Source: Thalassovita sp. (GTDB taxonomy: Bacteria; Pseudomonadota; Alphaproteobacteria; Rhodobacterales; Rhodobacteraceae). From it: 64,000 nt of DNA. The position numbers and the translations under genes were made by a program. The notes beneath the pieces are model-generated. The model was not told the DNA's origin and searched no databases. It saw only the letters and a list, made by a program, of their open reading frames with translations. Location: positions 124,001 through 188,000 of the forward strand of contig JARGPB010000001.1 of NCBI GenBank assembly GCA_029212905.1, written 5' to 3'. Below are positions 8,206 to 16,664 of the stretch, one piece after another (position 1 is the first letter of the stretch; the number at the start of each line of letters is the position of its first letter).

Positions 8206-9252
8206 TCATGCCACGCGGGCACGGAATTTCTGTTGTTTGGACAGCCACACTTCAGCAAAGCGCAGCACGTCCTCTTCGGTGGTTTCCCGCCCAAGCGACA
8301 CACGTATCGCGCCCTTGGCCACCTCTTCGTCATAGCCCATTGCCCGCAACACGGGGCTGGCGCGTAATTTGCCCGAAGAACATGCAGATCCTGCGGAAAT
8401 CGCAAATCCTGACAGGTCCATCTGCATCACTTGGGTCTCGCCCTTCCAACCTGGCGTGGCGAAGCAACTGGTATTGGGTAAACGCGCAGCGTCTTTCCCG
8501 ACAAAAATAGTATCTTTCGTCCCGGCCTCAATGGCCTCTTCCATTAAATTGCGCAACCCCTCGACGCGCGACCACAGACCATTGGACAGGTCTTGGACTG
8601 CGGCCTCGGCGGCGGCACCAAATCCAGCGATGCCGGGAATGTTCTCGGTTCCGGCCCGGCGGCCCATTTCCTGCCCCCCGCCCAGCAGTTGCGCAGGCAC
8701 ATCCGTGCCGCGTTTGATCACCAGCGCCCCGATCCCCTTGGGCCCACCCAGCTTGTGCGCCGAGATCAGCGCCATCGTCGCCCCGGACCAGTTAAACGCG
8801 ACCGGAAGCTTCCCAAACGCCTGCGTCATGTCACTGACGGCCAGACCTTGCGGCAGATCCTGAATGACGCCGGTTTCGGAATTGGCCAGTTGCAGCGTAG
8901 TTTCCGCCGGGGTCTGGACGCGAACGCGCCCATCGCGATCAACGGGCAGAACCGGATCAATCCAGGCCGCGACGGCGTCGTGCTCGATCGCGGCCCCCTG
9001 AAGCTTGCGGCCGACGCAGGCCAGCGCGGCGGCCTCGGTCGCACCCGACAGAAAAATCACATCGGCGCCATCCGCGCCAAACGCCGCCGAGACCTGCGCC
9101 CGCGCGGCCTCGACAACGCCCTTGGCGGCGCGCCCTTCGGCATGAACGCTCGAGGGGTTCCCCACCACATCCATTGCCGCAATCATCGCAGCACGTGCCT
9201 CGGCGCGCAAAGGGGCCGTCGCGTTATGGTCCAGATAGACCCGCTGCATCAT
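8206..9252 (-). CDS. Cysteine desulfurase, IscS/NifS type
   Basis: 348 residues, shorter than Escherichia coli IscS (404). Visible: YLDHNATAPLR at the N-terminus, the PLP lysine in SAHKLGGPKGIGAL near 186, and the active-site Cys in SAGSACSSGK near 294 in the longer class-I loop. It supplies sulfur, so this operon carries two desulfurases, class I here and class II SufS at the other end. The start ATG overlaps the iscR stop as ATGA. I give no symbol because iscS and nifS-like naming cannot be separated here. Confidence 0.9.
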   Translation of the reverse strand: MMQRVYLDHNATAPLRAEARAAMIAAMDVVGNPSSVHAEGRAAKGVVEAARAQVSAAFGADGADVIFLSGATEAAALACVGRKLQGAAIEHDAVAAWIDPVLPVDRDGRVRVQTPAETTLQLANSETGVIQDLPQGLAVSDMTQAFGKLPVAFNWSGATMALISAHKLGGPKGIGALVIKRGTDVPAQLLGGGQEMGRRAGTENIPGIAGFGAAAEAAVQDLSNGLWSRVEGLRNLMEEAIEAGTKDTIFVGKDAARLPNTSCFATPGWKGETQVMQMDLSGFAISAGSACSSGKLRASPVLRAMGYDEEVAKGAIRVSLGRETTEEDVLRFAEVWLSKQQKFRARVA

Positions 9253-9710
9253 TCGTCATCCACAACCGAAAAAAGATCCGGCACAGCAGGGCACGGGGCC
9301 AGCGTGTTCCCGATCACATCCGACAGGCGCGCGTTGTGCAAAAAGACATAGACGTTGGCGCTCAGACTTTGCCACAGGCGGTTTGTCATCGACTGCGCCT
9401 TGGACCCAGAGGCGGCACCGGACGCCCCTGCCCCTTTGTGCATCGCATCGACAGATTCATCCACGGCGCCCAGAACCTCGACCACCCGGATTTCACTCGT
9501 GGCACGCGCCAGGCGGTATCCGCCCCCCGGACCGCGCACGGATTCAACCAATCCAGCCCGGCGCAACTTTACGAATAGCTGTTCAAGATACGGCAGCGAG
9601 ATGTCCTGACGCCGCGAAATATCCCCCAGCGAAACCAGCGTATCCGCCGGCTGAAGCGCGATATCTGCCAGTGCAACCATCGCATAGCGACCCTTTGTGC
9701 TCAGTTTCAC
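9249..9710 (-). CDS. iscR: Rrf2-family transcriptional regulator IscR, lacking the cysteine triad
   Basis: 153 residues from GTG (VKLSTKGRYAMVAL), a start chosen because it matches the conserved family N-terminus; the open frame extends upstream without similarity. The winged helix-turn-helix (residues 1-80) contains ISLPYLEQLFVKLRRAGLV and GPGGGYRLA. The sensor region keeps VVEVLGAVDESVDA and the family's TNRLWQSLS, but the three Cys that hold the 2Fe-2S cluster in E. coli IscR are absent (HKGAGASGAASGSKAQ, residues 91-106); the only Cys is at 140. Regulates suf, probably autogenously. Confidence 0.9.
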   Translation of the reverse strand: MKLSTKGRYAMVALADIALQPADTLVSLGDISRRQDISLPYLEQLFVKLRRAGLVESVRGPGGGYRLARATSEIRVVEVLGAVDESVDAMHKGAGASGAASGSKAQSMTNRLWQSLSANVYVFLHNARLSDVIGNTLAPCPAVPDLFSVVDDE

Positions 9711-9793
9711 TGTGCTATTCCCTTGCGAACAGATTGACGACGCGGGCCGCAGGGCGTATCTCCCTTGCACCCGCCCGACATTTTTATGCCGGG

Positions 9794-9810
9794 TTTAGAA
9801 TCGTTCTAAG
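9794..9810. promoter_or_regulatory. Irr-type iron-control element (ICE box)
   Basis: TTTAGAATCGTTCTAAG contains the perfect inverted repeat TTAGAA-TCG-TTCTAA. This matches the iron-control element bound by Irr in alphaproteobacteria (TTTAGAA-N3-TTCTAAA) at all but the last base. It overlaps the -10 of the suf promoter, so bound Irr would block transcription. Basis: sequence match to a consensus I know, no binding data. Confidence 0.75.
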
Positions 9811-9831
9811 GTGCTTGAGAAAATTCGTCAA
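9803..9831 (-). promoter_or_regulatory. Predicted promoter of the iscR-suf operon
   Basis: On the minus strand TTGACG (9831-9826) is followed after 17 bases by TAGAAC (9808-9803), a good sigma-70-type pair. The -10 lies inside the Irr-type palindrome. Transcription would start near 9797 and leave a leader of about 85 bases before the iscR GTG, which is preceded by AAGGGA. Confidence 0.55.
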
Positions 9832-9868
9832 GAATTATCCCGCACCTCACAGGAGAGACGCAAGACAT

Positions 9869-10525
9869 ATGCCCGAGGTTATTTTTCCCGGTCCCGAAGG
9901 TCGGCTCGAAGGTCGCTATCACCCACAAAAAGACCGTGACGCGCCGATCGCCATTGTCCTGCATCCCCATCCGCAGTTTGGCGGGACCATGAACAACAAG
10001 GTCGTGTATAATCTGCACTATGCCTTTTATAACATGGGCTTCACGGTTTTGCGGTTTAACTTCCGCGGCGTGGGTCGCAGCCAGGGCGAATATGACCAGG
10101 GTGTTGGTGAATTGTCCGATGCCGCCTCGGCGTTGGACTACCTGCAATCCATGAACAGCAATTCGAAACATTGCTGGGTCGCCGGCTTCAGCTTTGGTGC
10201 CTGGATCGGGATGCAGCTGTTGATGCGGCGCCCTGAAATCACCGGATTCGTTTCTGTCGCGCCACCCGCCAATATGTATGATTTCTCGTTCCTGGCGCCC
10301 TGCCCGTCCTCGGGTCTGGTGATCAACGGTTCGGCCGACCGCGTTGCGCCGCCCGCTGATACCGCCTCTTTGGTCGGCAAACTGCACGAGCAAAAAGGCA
10401 TCACGATCACGCATGAACAGGTTGATGGCGCTGGCCACTTCTTTGAGAAAGAGGAACAGATGGACCACATGATCGGGTCCGTCACCTCTTATGTGAAACG
10501 TCGCCTGACCGAAAACACACGCTGA
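9869..10525 (+). CDS. Alpha/beta hydrolase
   Basis: 218 residues from an ATG preceded by AGGAGAG; the longer upstream frame is noncoding. The fold is alpha/beta hydrolase: oxyanion-region motif HPHPQFGGTMNN near 33-44, nucleophile serine in AGFSFGAW near 110, acid in NGSADRVAPP, and the catalytic His in GAGHFFEK near the C-terminus. Close to the small dienelactone-hydrolase/YheT-like group without a lid domain. Substrate unknown. It is divergent from the iron-regulated suf operon and shares its upstream region, so the Irr-type site may also affect it. Confidence 0.85.
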   Translation: MPEVIFPGPEGRLEGRYHPQKDRDAPIAIVLHPHPQFGGTMNNKVVYNLHYAFYNMGFTVLRFNFRGVGRSQGEYDQGVGELSDAASALDYLQSMNSNSKHCWVAGFSFGAWIGMQLLMRRPEITGFVSVAPPANMYDFSFLAPCPSSGLVINGSADRVAPPADTASLVGKLHEQKGITITHEQVDGAGHFFEKEEQMDHMIGSVTSYVKRRLTENTR

Positions 10526-10533
10526 GCATTGCC

Positions 10534-10779
10534 ATGGGTGTAACCGAGGATCTTGCTGACGCATTAGCGCGCGACGCCATCGAGGCGGCCGAGGCGATGG
10601 ATGACGATCTACTGATTGATCAGATTGCCAAGGTTCTGGGGGATAGCTCGACCACGACCCAAGAGGCGTTTTTGACAGCCGTCCGCGTGCGAAAATCCGA
10701 AAAACGCGCGCGGGCCTATCTGGAAAACAAGATCGCGACTGCGCTTGAGGCCGCTAAATCCAGTGGGCAAAATGGCTGA
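10534..10779 (+). CDS. Small conserved-looking acidic protein
   Basis: 81 residues, no signal peptide or membrane segment, rich in Ala, Asp and Glu, likely all-helical (DLADALARDAIEAAEAMDDD, then KSEKRARAYLENKIATALEAAK). It begins eight bases after the hydrolase stop and overlaps the next start by eight bases, so it is read as part of a three-gene unit. I do not recognise the family; no catalytic motif is visible. Confidence 0.65.
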   Translation: MGVTEDLADALARDAIEAAEAMDDDLLIDQIAKVLGDSSTTTQEAFLTAVRVRKSEKRARAYLENKIATALEAAKSSGQNG

Positions 10780-11353
10780 CGCTCTCGATGCTCAGATGCG
10801 GTTTCTGACCGAGGCCTGCGCGCTAAAAACCATCAACCGTGCGACCCTTCTTTGCGATGGGTCGCGGCGCGAAAACTCAGGCGAACACAGCTGGCACTTG
10901 GCGCTCTATGCTATGACCTTGGCCGAACACGCCGGGCCCGAGGTGGATATCAATCGCGTGGTTCGCATGCTGTTGATCCATGATCTGGTCGAGATCGACG
11001 CCGGGGACGCCCCGATTTTCGGCACACATGACGTTGCGGCGACCGAAGCGGACGAGCTGGCCGCCGCCAACCGTATTTTCGGACTTCTGCCCGACGCGCA
11101 AGCACAAGAGTTCCTGACGCTTTGGCTGGAGTTCGAAGCAAACGAAACCCCCGACGCCCGGTTCGCCAAATCGCTGGACCGGTTCCAGCCGCCGAACCAG
11201 AACCTTGCCTCGGGCGGCGGTAGCTGGGTCGAATATAACGTGGATTACGACACCGTCGCCACAAAGGTCGGGGCCAAAATCGCCCATGGTGCGCCGTCCC
11301 TGTGGGCGTGGATCGCGCCGAAAATTCAGGCGTTTTTCACCGCTCAGCGGTAG
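10772..11353 (+). CDS. HD-domain hydrolase (YfbR-like)
   Basis: 193 residues starting at MADALDAQMRF; this ATG is inside the end of the preceding gene. Metal-binding HD pattern is complete: His in RRENSGEHSWH near 40, His-Asp in LLIHDLVEIDAGD near 74, and a downstream Asp in KSLDRFQP near 136. Proteins of this type act as 5'-nucleotidases on deoxynucleoside monophosphates in E. coli (YfbR), but the broader family is diverse, so the substrate is an inference. Confidence 0.8.
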   Translation: MADALDAQMRFLTEACALKTINRATLLCDGSRRENSGEHSWHLALYAMTLAEHAGPEVDINRVVRMLLIHDLVEIDAGDAPIFGTHDVAATEADELAAANRIFGLLPDAQAQEFLTLWLEFEANETPDARFAKSLDRFQPPNQNLASGGGSWVEYNVDYDTVATKVGAKIAHGAPSLWAWIAPKIQAFFTAQR

Positions 11354-11385
11354 CGGCCTCCGATGGCTTTTCTGAACAAAGGCGC

Positions 11386-14300
11386 TTAGGCTTTCTTTCT
11401 CCGCTTCTTTTCAGCGATGACCTTCTCTGCCAAATCCCGCGCGATAGCAAAGGCACCTTTGATTTTGTCAGCATCGGTTTTCCAATCGCGACGGATGACG
11501 ATCTTATTGTCTTTGACTTTGGCCTGCCCGTTTTGCGCCTGAATATATTCAACCAACCCTTGGGGTGAGGTGAATTTATCGTTGTGGAACTGGATCGTGG
11601 CCCCCTTGGGTCCGCCGTCCAATTTAGCGATACCAGCGCGCTTACACATCGCCTTGATACGGACGACCAGCAGCAGAGTGTTCACTTCGCGCGGGAGCTT
11701 TCCAAAGCGGTCAATCAGCTCGGCGGCGAAACCTTCTAGTTCAACTTTGCCCTGCAAGCTACTGAGACGGCGATACAATCCAAGTCGCACATCCAGATCA
11801 GGCACATAGGTGTCCGGGATCAGAACCGGCACGCCCAAGTTGATCTGCGGGGCCCATTGCTCGTCTGCTTCGGTCAACCCTTCCAGCTCACCAGCCTTGA
11901 TCTTGGCGATCGCCTCTTCCAACATCTGTTGGTACAGCTCATAGCCCACGTCGCGCATCTGGCCCGATTGCTCCTCGCCCAGCAGGTTTCCGGCGCCGCG
12001 GATGTCCAAATCCTGGCTGGCCAGGGTAAAGCCCGCGCCCAACGTGTCCAGGCTTCCCAGAACGCGCAGGCGTTTCTCAGCAGTCGGCGTCAGAGGGCTG
12101 CGCGGTTTGGTGGTCAGATAGGCATAGGCGCGGGTTTTCGAACGCCCCACCCGTCCCCGAATTTGATAGAGCTGCGACAGACCGAACATATCCGCCCGGT
12201 GCACCACCATCGTGTTGGCCGTAGGAATATCCAAGCCGGACTCCACAATGGTTGTGGCCAAAAGCACATCATATTTACCATCGTAAAAGGCATTCATGCG
12301 GTCATCCAGCTCGCCTGCTGCCATCTGACCATGCGCCGTAACAAAGCTGACCTCGGGGACGTGATCGCGCAAAAACGCCTCGATTTCCGGCAGATCGCTG
12401 ATGCGCGGCACCACATAGAAGCTCTGCCCACCGCGATAATGTTCGCGCAACAAGGCCTCGCGGATCGTGACGCCATCGAATTCGCTGACATAGGTGCGGA
12501 TCGCCAGGCGGTCCACCGGAGGCGTCCCGATAATCGACAGATCACGCACGCCAGACAGGCTCAGCTGAAGTGTGCGCGGGATCGGCGTCGCCGTCAGTGT
12601 CAGCACGTGGATATCCGTGCGCATCTGCTTCAGCCGTTCTTTGTGTCCCACCCCAAAATGCTGTTCCTCGTCGATGATCAGCAGACCGAGGTTCTTGAAC
12701 CGGATATTTTTAGCCAGCAAAGCATGGGTGCCGATTACTATATCAACCGTGCCATCCGCCATACCGGCCCGTGTTCTGGTCGCATCGGACGCCTTAACAA
12801 ATCGCGACAAGGCGCTGACTTGTAACGGAAAACCGCGAAACCGTTCCGAGAAGCTCTTGAAGTGCTGGCGCGCCAGAAGCGTCGTCGGGGCGACCACGGC
12901 GACCTGCACCCCGGACATGGCCGCGATAAAGGCAGCGCGCATGGCGACCTCGGTCTTTCCAAAGCCCACGTCGCCGCAGATCAGCCGGTCCATCGGCTGG
13001 CCTGAATCCAGATCGTTTAGCACATCTTCGATTGCTTTTAGCTGATCATCTGTCTCCTGATACGGGAACCGGGCGCTAAAGGCCTCCCAGGCGTGGTGCT
13101 CGACTTCAAGCGCGGGGGCCTTGCGCAGGGCGCGCTCGGCGGCCACGCGGATCAGGCGGTCGGCCATCTCGCGGATGCGTTCCTTGAGCTTGGCCTTCTT
13201 GGCCTGCCAGGCCCCACCGCCCAGACGATCTAACAGGCCTTCGTCATGGCCGTATTTCGACAATAGCTCGATGTTTTCGACCGGCAGGTACAGTTTGGCC
13301 GCTTCGGCATATTCCAGCAGCAGACATTCATGCGCGGCGCCCACGGCCTTGACCACTTCGAGCCCCAGATACCGGCCGATCCCGTGGTCCACATGCACCA
13401 CCAGATCCCCCGCAGACAGGGATTGCGTTTCGGTCAGGAAATTCTCGGATCGACGCTTGCGCGAGGGTTTGCGGATCAGACGGTCGCCCAGCACGTCCTG
13501 TTCGGAAATCACCGTCAGCTCTGGTGCTTCGAACCCGTGTTCCAGCGGCCAGACCGTCAGGTGCAGCCCGTGTTTTCCCAGCCCCTTGATGTCGTTGATC
13601 GTAACCGCACCGATCAGGCCTTCGTCTTCCAAGAGTCCCTCAAGACGTTCCAGCGCCCCCGAGGAGTAAGAGGCCACAACAACGGGCCCCTTGGACAGTT
13701 TTGCATTAATGTGATCTTTTAGTGCGCTGAAAAGGTTTACATTTTCCAATTGTCGTTCGGGCGCAAAGTTCCGCCCGATCCGGCCACCGGCATCGGCAAC
13801 ATTCGGCCCCGTTGCCTGCGCCAAAGGATGGAGCTGCACCACCCGGCGATCCGCAACCGAGGCCTCCCAATCCGCGTCATCCAGATACAGCAAATCAGGT
13901 GGAACGGGTTTATAGACCGTGTCCAACCGTCCCTTCTGGGCCATGGCGATCTTGCGGGTTTCATACTGGTCGACGATCCCTTCCCACCGGCTTAGCCGCT
14001 GCGGCGTGACCTGTTCATCCAACGTGACCGGCACCCCAGGAAGATAGTCGAACAGCACCTCCAGCTTGTCGTGAAAGAACGGCAACCAATGCTCGACGCC
14101 TTGATGTTTGCGCCCGGCGGTGACGGCCTCGTACAGCGGATCGTCGGTGCCCGCCGCGCCGAACTCGATACGATAGTTCTGCCGAAATCGCATGATGGCG
14201 GGGTCATCCAGGATGACTTCGGACACGGGGGCCAGTTCGACCAGGTCCAGTTTTTCAATCGTGCGCTGGGTCACAGGATCAAAGCGGCGCGCCCCGTCCA

Positions 14301-14844
14301 GAACATCACCAAACAGATCCAGCCGGACAGGACCGGATTCGCCCGGCGGAAAGATGTCGATGATCCCCCCACGGATCGCATAGTCCCCAGGCTCCATCAC
14401 CGTGGGGGCCTGGCTGAACCCCATCCGCACCAGAAAATGACGCAGCGCCTGTTCATCCACACGATCGTCCACGCGGGCTGTGAACGCGGCCTCGCGCAGC
14501 ACGTCACGGGCGGGGACCCGCTGCATGGCGGCGCTGATCGTCGTCAGCAGCACATACCGCTGCGGCATCCCATGCACCAACCCCGCCAATGTTGCCATCC
14601 GCGCGGCGGAAATATCGGCATTCGGGCTGACCCGGTCATAAGGCAGGCAATCCCAACCAGGGAAACGGATCACGGGAACCTCGGGCGCAAAGAAGCGCAA
14701 AGCGGCCTCGGTGGCCGCCATTCTCTTGTCATCACGCGCGATGTGGATCACCGGGCCATTGGCCTTTTCGGCCTCGGCCAGGATCAGCCTGGCATCAAAG
14801 CCCTCGGGGGCTCCGCCGTATGTGATCAATGGGTTCTTCGACAT
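11386..14844 (-). CDS. mfd: Transcription-repair coupling factor Mfd
   Basis: 1152 residues, the usual size. It displaces RNA polymerase stalled at DNA damage and recruits UvrA. In order: a UvrB-like N-terminal module, an RNA-polymerase-interacting domain (LVVHVDHGIGRYLGLEVV near 500), a RecG-like translocase with Walker A CGDVGFGKTEVA near 645, DEEQ box LLIIDEEQHFGVGH near 745 and TATPIPRTLQLSL near 775, and a C-terminal TRCF domain. Ends in a basic tail (EKKRRKKA). The chosen start MSKNPLITYGG overlaps the end of the upstream membrane gene by 50 bases. Confidence 0.95.
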   Translation of the reverse strand: MSKNPLITYGGAPEGFDARLILAEAEKANGPVIHIARDDKRMAATEAALRFFAPEVPVIRFPGWDCLPYDRVSPNADISAARMATLAGLVHGMPQRYVLLTTISAAMQRVPARDVLREAAFTARVDDRVDEQALRHFLVRMGFSQAPTVMEPGDYAIRGGIIDIFPPGESGPVRLDLFGDVLDGARRFDPVTQRTIEKLDLVELAPVSEVILDDPAIMRFRQNYRIEFGAAGTDDPLYEAVTAGRKHQGVEHWLPFFHDKLEVLFDYLPGVPVTLDEQVTPQRLSRWEGIVDQYETRKIAMAQKGRLDTVYKPVPPDLLYLDDADWEASVADRRVVQLHPLAQATGPNVADAGGRIGRNFAPERQLENVNLFSALKDHINAKLSKGPVVVASYSSGALERLEGLLEDEGLIGAVTINDIKGLGKHGLHLTVWPLEHGFEAPELTVISEQDVLGDRLIRKPSRKRRSENFLTETQSLSAGDLVVHVDHGIGRYLGLEVVKAVGAAHECLLLEYAEAAKLYLPVENIELLSKYGHDEGLLDRLGGGAWQAKKAKLKERIREMADRLIRVAAERALRKAPALEVEHHAWEAFSARFPYQETDDQLKAIEDVLNDLDSGQPMDRLICGDVGFGKTEVAMRAAFIAAMSGVQVAVVAPTTLLARQHFKSFSERFRGFPLQVSALSRFVKASDATRTRAGMADGTVDIVIGTHALLAKNIRFKNLGLLIIDEEQHFGVGHKERLKQMRTDIHVLTLTATPIPRTLQLSLSGVRDLSIIGTPPVDRLAIRTYVSEFDGVTIREALLREHYRGGQSFYVVPRISDLPEIEAFLRDHVPEVSFVTAHGQMAAGELDDRMNAFYDGKYDVLLATTIVESGLDIPTANTMVVHRADMFGLSQLYQIRGRVGRSKTRAYAYLTTKPRSPLTPTAEKRLRVLGSLDTLGAGFTLASQDLDIRGAGNLLGEEQSGQMRDVGYELYQQMLEEAIAKIKAGELEGLTEADEQWAPQINLGVPVLIPDTYVPDLDVRLGLYRRLSSLQGKVELEGFAAELIDRFGKLPREVNTLLLVVRIKAMCKRAGIAKLDGGPKGATIQFHNDKFTSPQGLVEYIQAQNGQAKVKDNKIVIRRDWKTDADKIKGAFAIARDLAEKVIAEKKRRKKA

Positions 14845-15394
14845 GAGAATTCTGCCCCAAGTGTCTGAAATTATTCGGAACGTTTACGGTGAGGTTTTGG
14901 TAGATACCCCAGATGGTGGTCACAAAGATCGCGAACATCCCCAGCACTTGGATCCAGACCCGGTGACGCGTCAGGCGGCGGCGCAGCTCGGGGCCGGCCC
15001 AGGATTCCTCGCGGATGCGGCGCGCTGTGTTCAGGCTCATGAGGCCGACAATGGACAGTGGGAACAGCAGGCAGAACACGGCCTGCGCCAGTTGCACATC
15101 ATAGACAAACCCCATCATCACCAGAACGGTGAACAAGAAACACCCCAGCCCCAACAGCCAAAGCCCCGACACGCCCGAGATGTACAAAAGCCGGTTCACA
15201 TTGACACGGACCATATCCTCTAGGTCGTCCTGCGCAGCCCCCCCGTTGCGGGCGGCGCGGATCACCATGTCATAGGGCACGCCCAGCACCCAATGGCTGG
15301 TCGTGGACCACATCACCGCCAGCGCAATCCAGAACCACAAGTTCGAGAAAGACCGCATGTCGATCATTTCATTGAGGAGTTCGTACCAGTTCAC
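14795..15394 (-). CDS. Integral membrane protein, DUF599-like topology
   Basis: 199 residues with four predicted transmembrane helices: around 18-36, 76-96, 104-122 and 150-168, separated by a charged cytoplasmic loop containing DLEDMVRVNVNRLL. The C-terminus runs 50 bases into the mfd coding sequence in another frame. Close relatives in Rhodobacteraceae carry names linking them to SufBCD in some databases, as I recall, but nothing in the sequence shows that. Function unknown. Confidence 0.65.
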   Translation of the reverse strand: MNWYELLNEMIDMRSFSNLWFWIALAVMWSTTSHWVLGVPYDMVIRAARNGGAAQDDLEDMVRVNVNRLLYISGVSGLWLLGLGCFLFTVLVMMGFVYDVQLAQAVFCLLFPLSIVGLMSLNTARRIREESWAGPELRRRLTRHRVWIQVLGMFAIFVTTIWGIYQNLTVNVPNNFRHLGQNSHVEEPIDHIRRSPRGL

Positions 15395-15509
15395 CTATGC
15401 GCCCCATCATGCTCTTTGGGCCTGATTACCCGGCCTGCGCGGCAATTCCTACCCTTGAGTGTGCGTAATTTCCATGCGACCCATACGCGACACAGGAAGG
15501 AAACCCACG

Positions 15510-16514
15510 ATGCCCCACCCAACTCAGGCCCCCTTTCCCACGACGCGCTTTCGGCGCACCCGCCAATCAGCGCCAATCCGGTCATTGGTGCAGGAAAATA
15601 CTCTGTCAGTAGGGGATCTGATCTGGCCCGTATTTGTGCGCGACGGCGAAAATGTGGTCGAGCCCGTCTCATCAATGCCTGGCGTCAACCGCCTGTCCGT
15701 AGACAAGATCGTCGAGGCCGCCCGCGAAGCCGCCGATCTGGGCATTCCGGTGATCTGCCTGTTTCCCTATACCGACCCCGCGCTCAAGACCTCGGACTGT
15801 GACGAGGCCTGGAACCCTGATAACCTGTCCAACCGCGCCAGCCGTGCGATCCGCGACGCCGGTATCGACATCGCGATCATGTCCGACGTGGCGCTGGACC
15901 CGTATAACGCCGACGGACATGACGGGTTTGTACGGGACGGTGTGATCCTGAACGACGAAACCAACGAAGCACTGGTCAAGCAAGCGATCGAGCAAGCCCG
16001 CGCCGGCGTCGACATCATCGGGCCTTCGGACATGATGGATGGTCGCATCGGTGCGATCCGCGCAGAGCTGGAATCCGAAGGCTTTCGCGATACAATGATC
16101 TTGTCCTATGCCGCCAAATACGCCAGCGCCTTTTACGGGCCGTTCCGCGATGCCGTGGGGGCATCGGGCGCTCTGAAGGGCGACAAGACCACCTATCAGA
16201 TGAACCCTGCCAATTCCGACGAGGCCCTGCGCCTCATCGAACGCGATCTGCGGGAAGGCGCCGATATGGTGATGGTTAAACCCGGTATGCCCTATCTGGA
16301 TATTTGCCGCCGGGTGAAAGACGCGTTTGCCGTGCCGACCTATGCCTACCAAGTGTCGGGCGAATACGCGATGATCCAGGCGGCCGCGCAGAATGGCTGG
16401 ATCGACGGAGATCGCGCTATGCTGGAAAGCCTGTTGTGTTTCAAACGCGCCGGCTGTGACGGGATCCTGACCTATTTCGCCCCTTCTGTGGCACGCAAGC
16501 TGCACGCGTCCTAG
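15510..16514 (+). CDS. hemB: Delta-aminolevulinic acid dehydratase (porphobilinogen synthase)
   Basis: 334 residues from an ATG preceded by GGAAGGAAA; upstream in-frame codons lack a ribosome site. Condenses two 5-aminolevulinate molecules to porphobilinogen in heme and cobalamin synthesis. Schiff-base lysines lie in LSYAAKYASAFYGPFR and VMVKPGMPYLD. The metal-site segment reads SDVALDPYNADGHDG: the Cys residues of the zinc enzymes are replaced by Ala/Asp, marking the magnesium-dependent type known from alphaproteobacteria. Confidence 0.96.
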   Translation: MPHPTQAPFPTTRFRRTRQSAPIRSLVQENTLSVGDLIWPVFVRDGENVVEPVSSMPGVNRLSVDKIVEAAREAADLGIPVICLFPYTDPALKTSDCDEAWNPDNLSNRASRAIRDAGIDIAIMSDVALDPYNADGHDGFVRDGVILNDETNEALVKQAIEQARAGVDIIGPSDMMDGRIGAIRAELESEGFRDTMILSYAAKYASAFYGPFRDAVGASGALKGDKTTYQMNPANSDEALRLIERDLREGADMVMVKPGMPYLDICRRVKDAFAVPTYAYQVSGEYAMIQAAAQNGWIDGDRAMLESLLCFKRAGCDGILTYFAPSVARKLHAS

Positions 16515-16524
16515 GGTCGTCGTC

Positions 16525-16551
16525 GGTGGGCGTCGCATAATCTCGCCCACC
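16525..16551 (+). terminator. Hairpin after hemB
   Basis: GGTGGGCG and CGCCCACC form a perfect 8-bp stem with an 11-base loop, eleven bases after the hemB stop. It lacks a following T-run, so it may be a weak terminator or an mRNA end-stabilising structure. Confidence 0.4.
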
Positions 16552-16664
16552 TACAAACCCCTCTAGTGACAGAGCGCCCGCCCGCATTTATAGTGGGCGG
16601 TAATGAACCGGTGGAAAACAACAGCCGGTCAACAGTCAGGCAAACAACACAGGCGACAGCAGAC

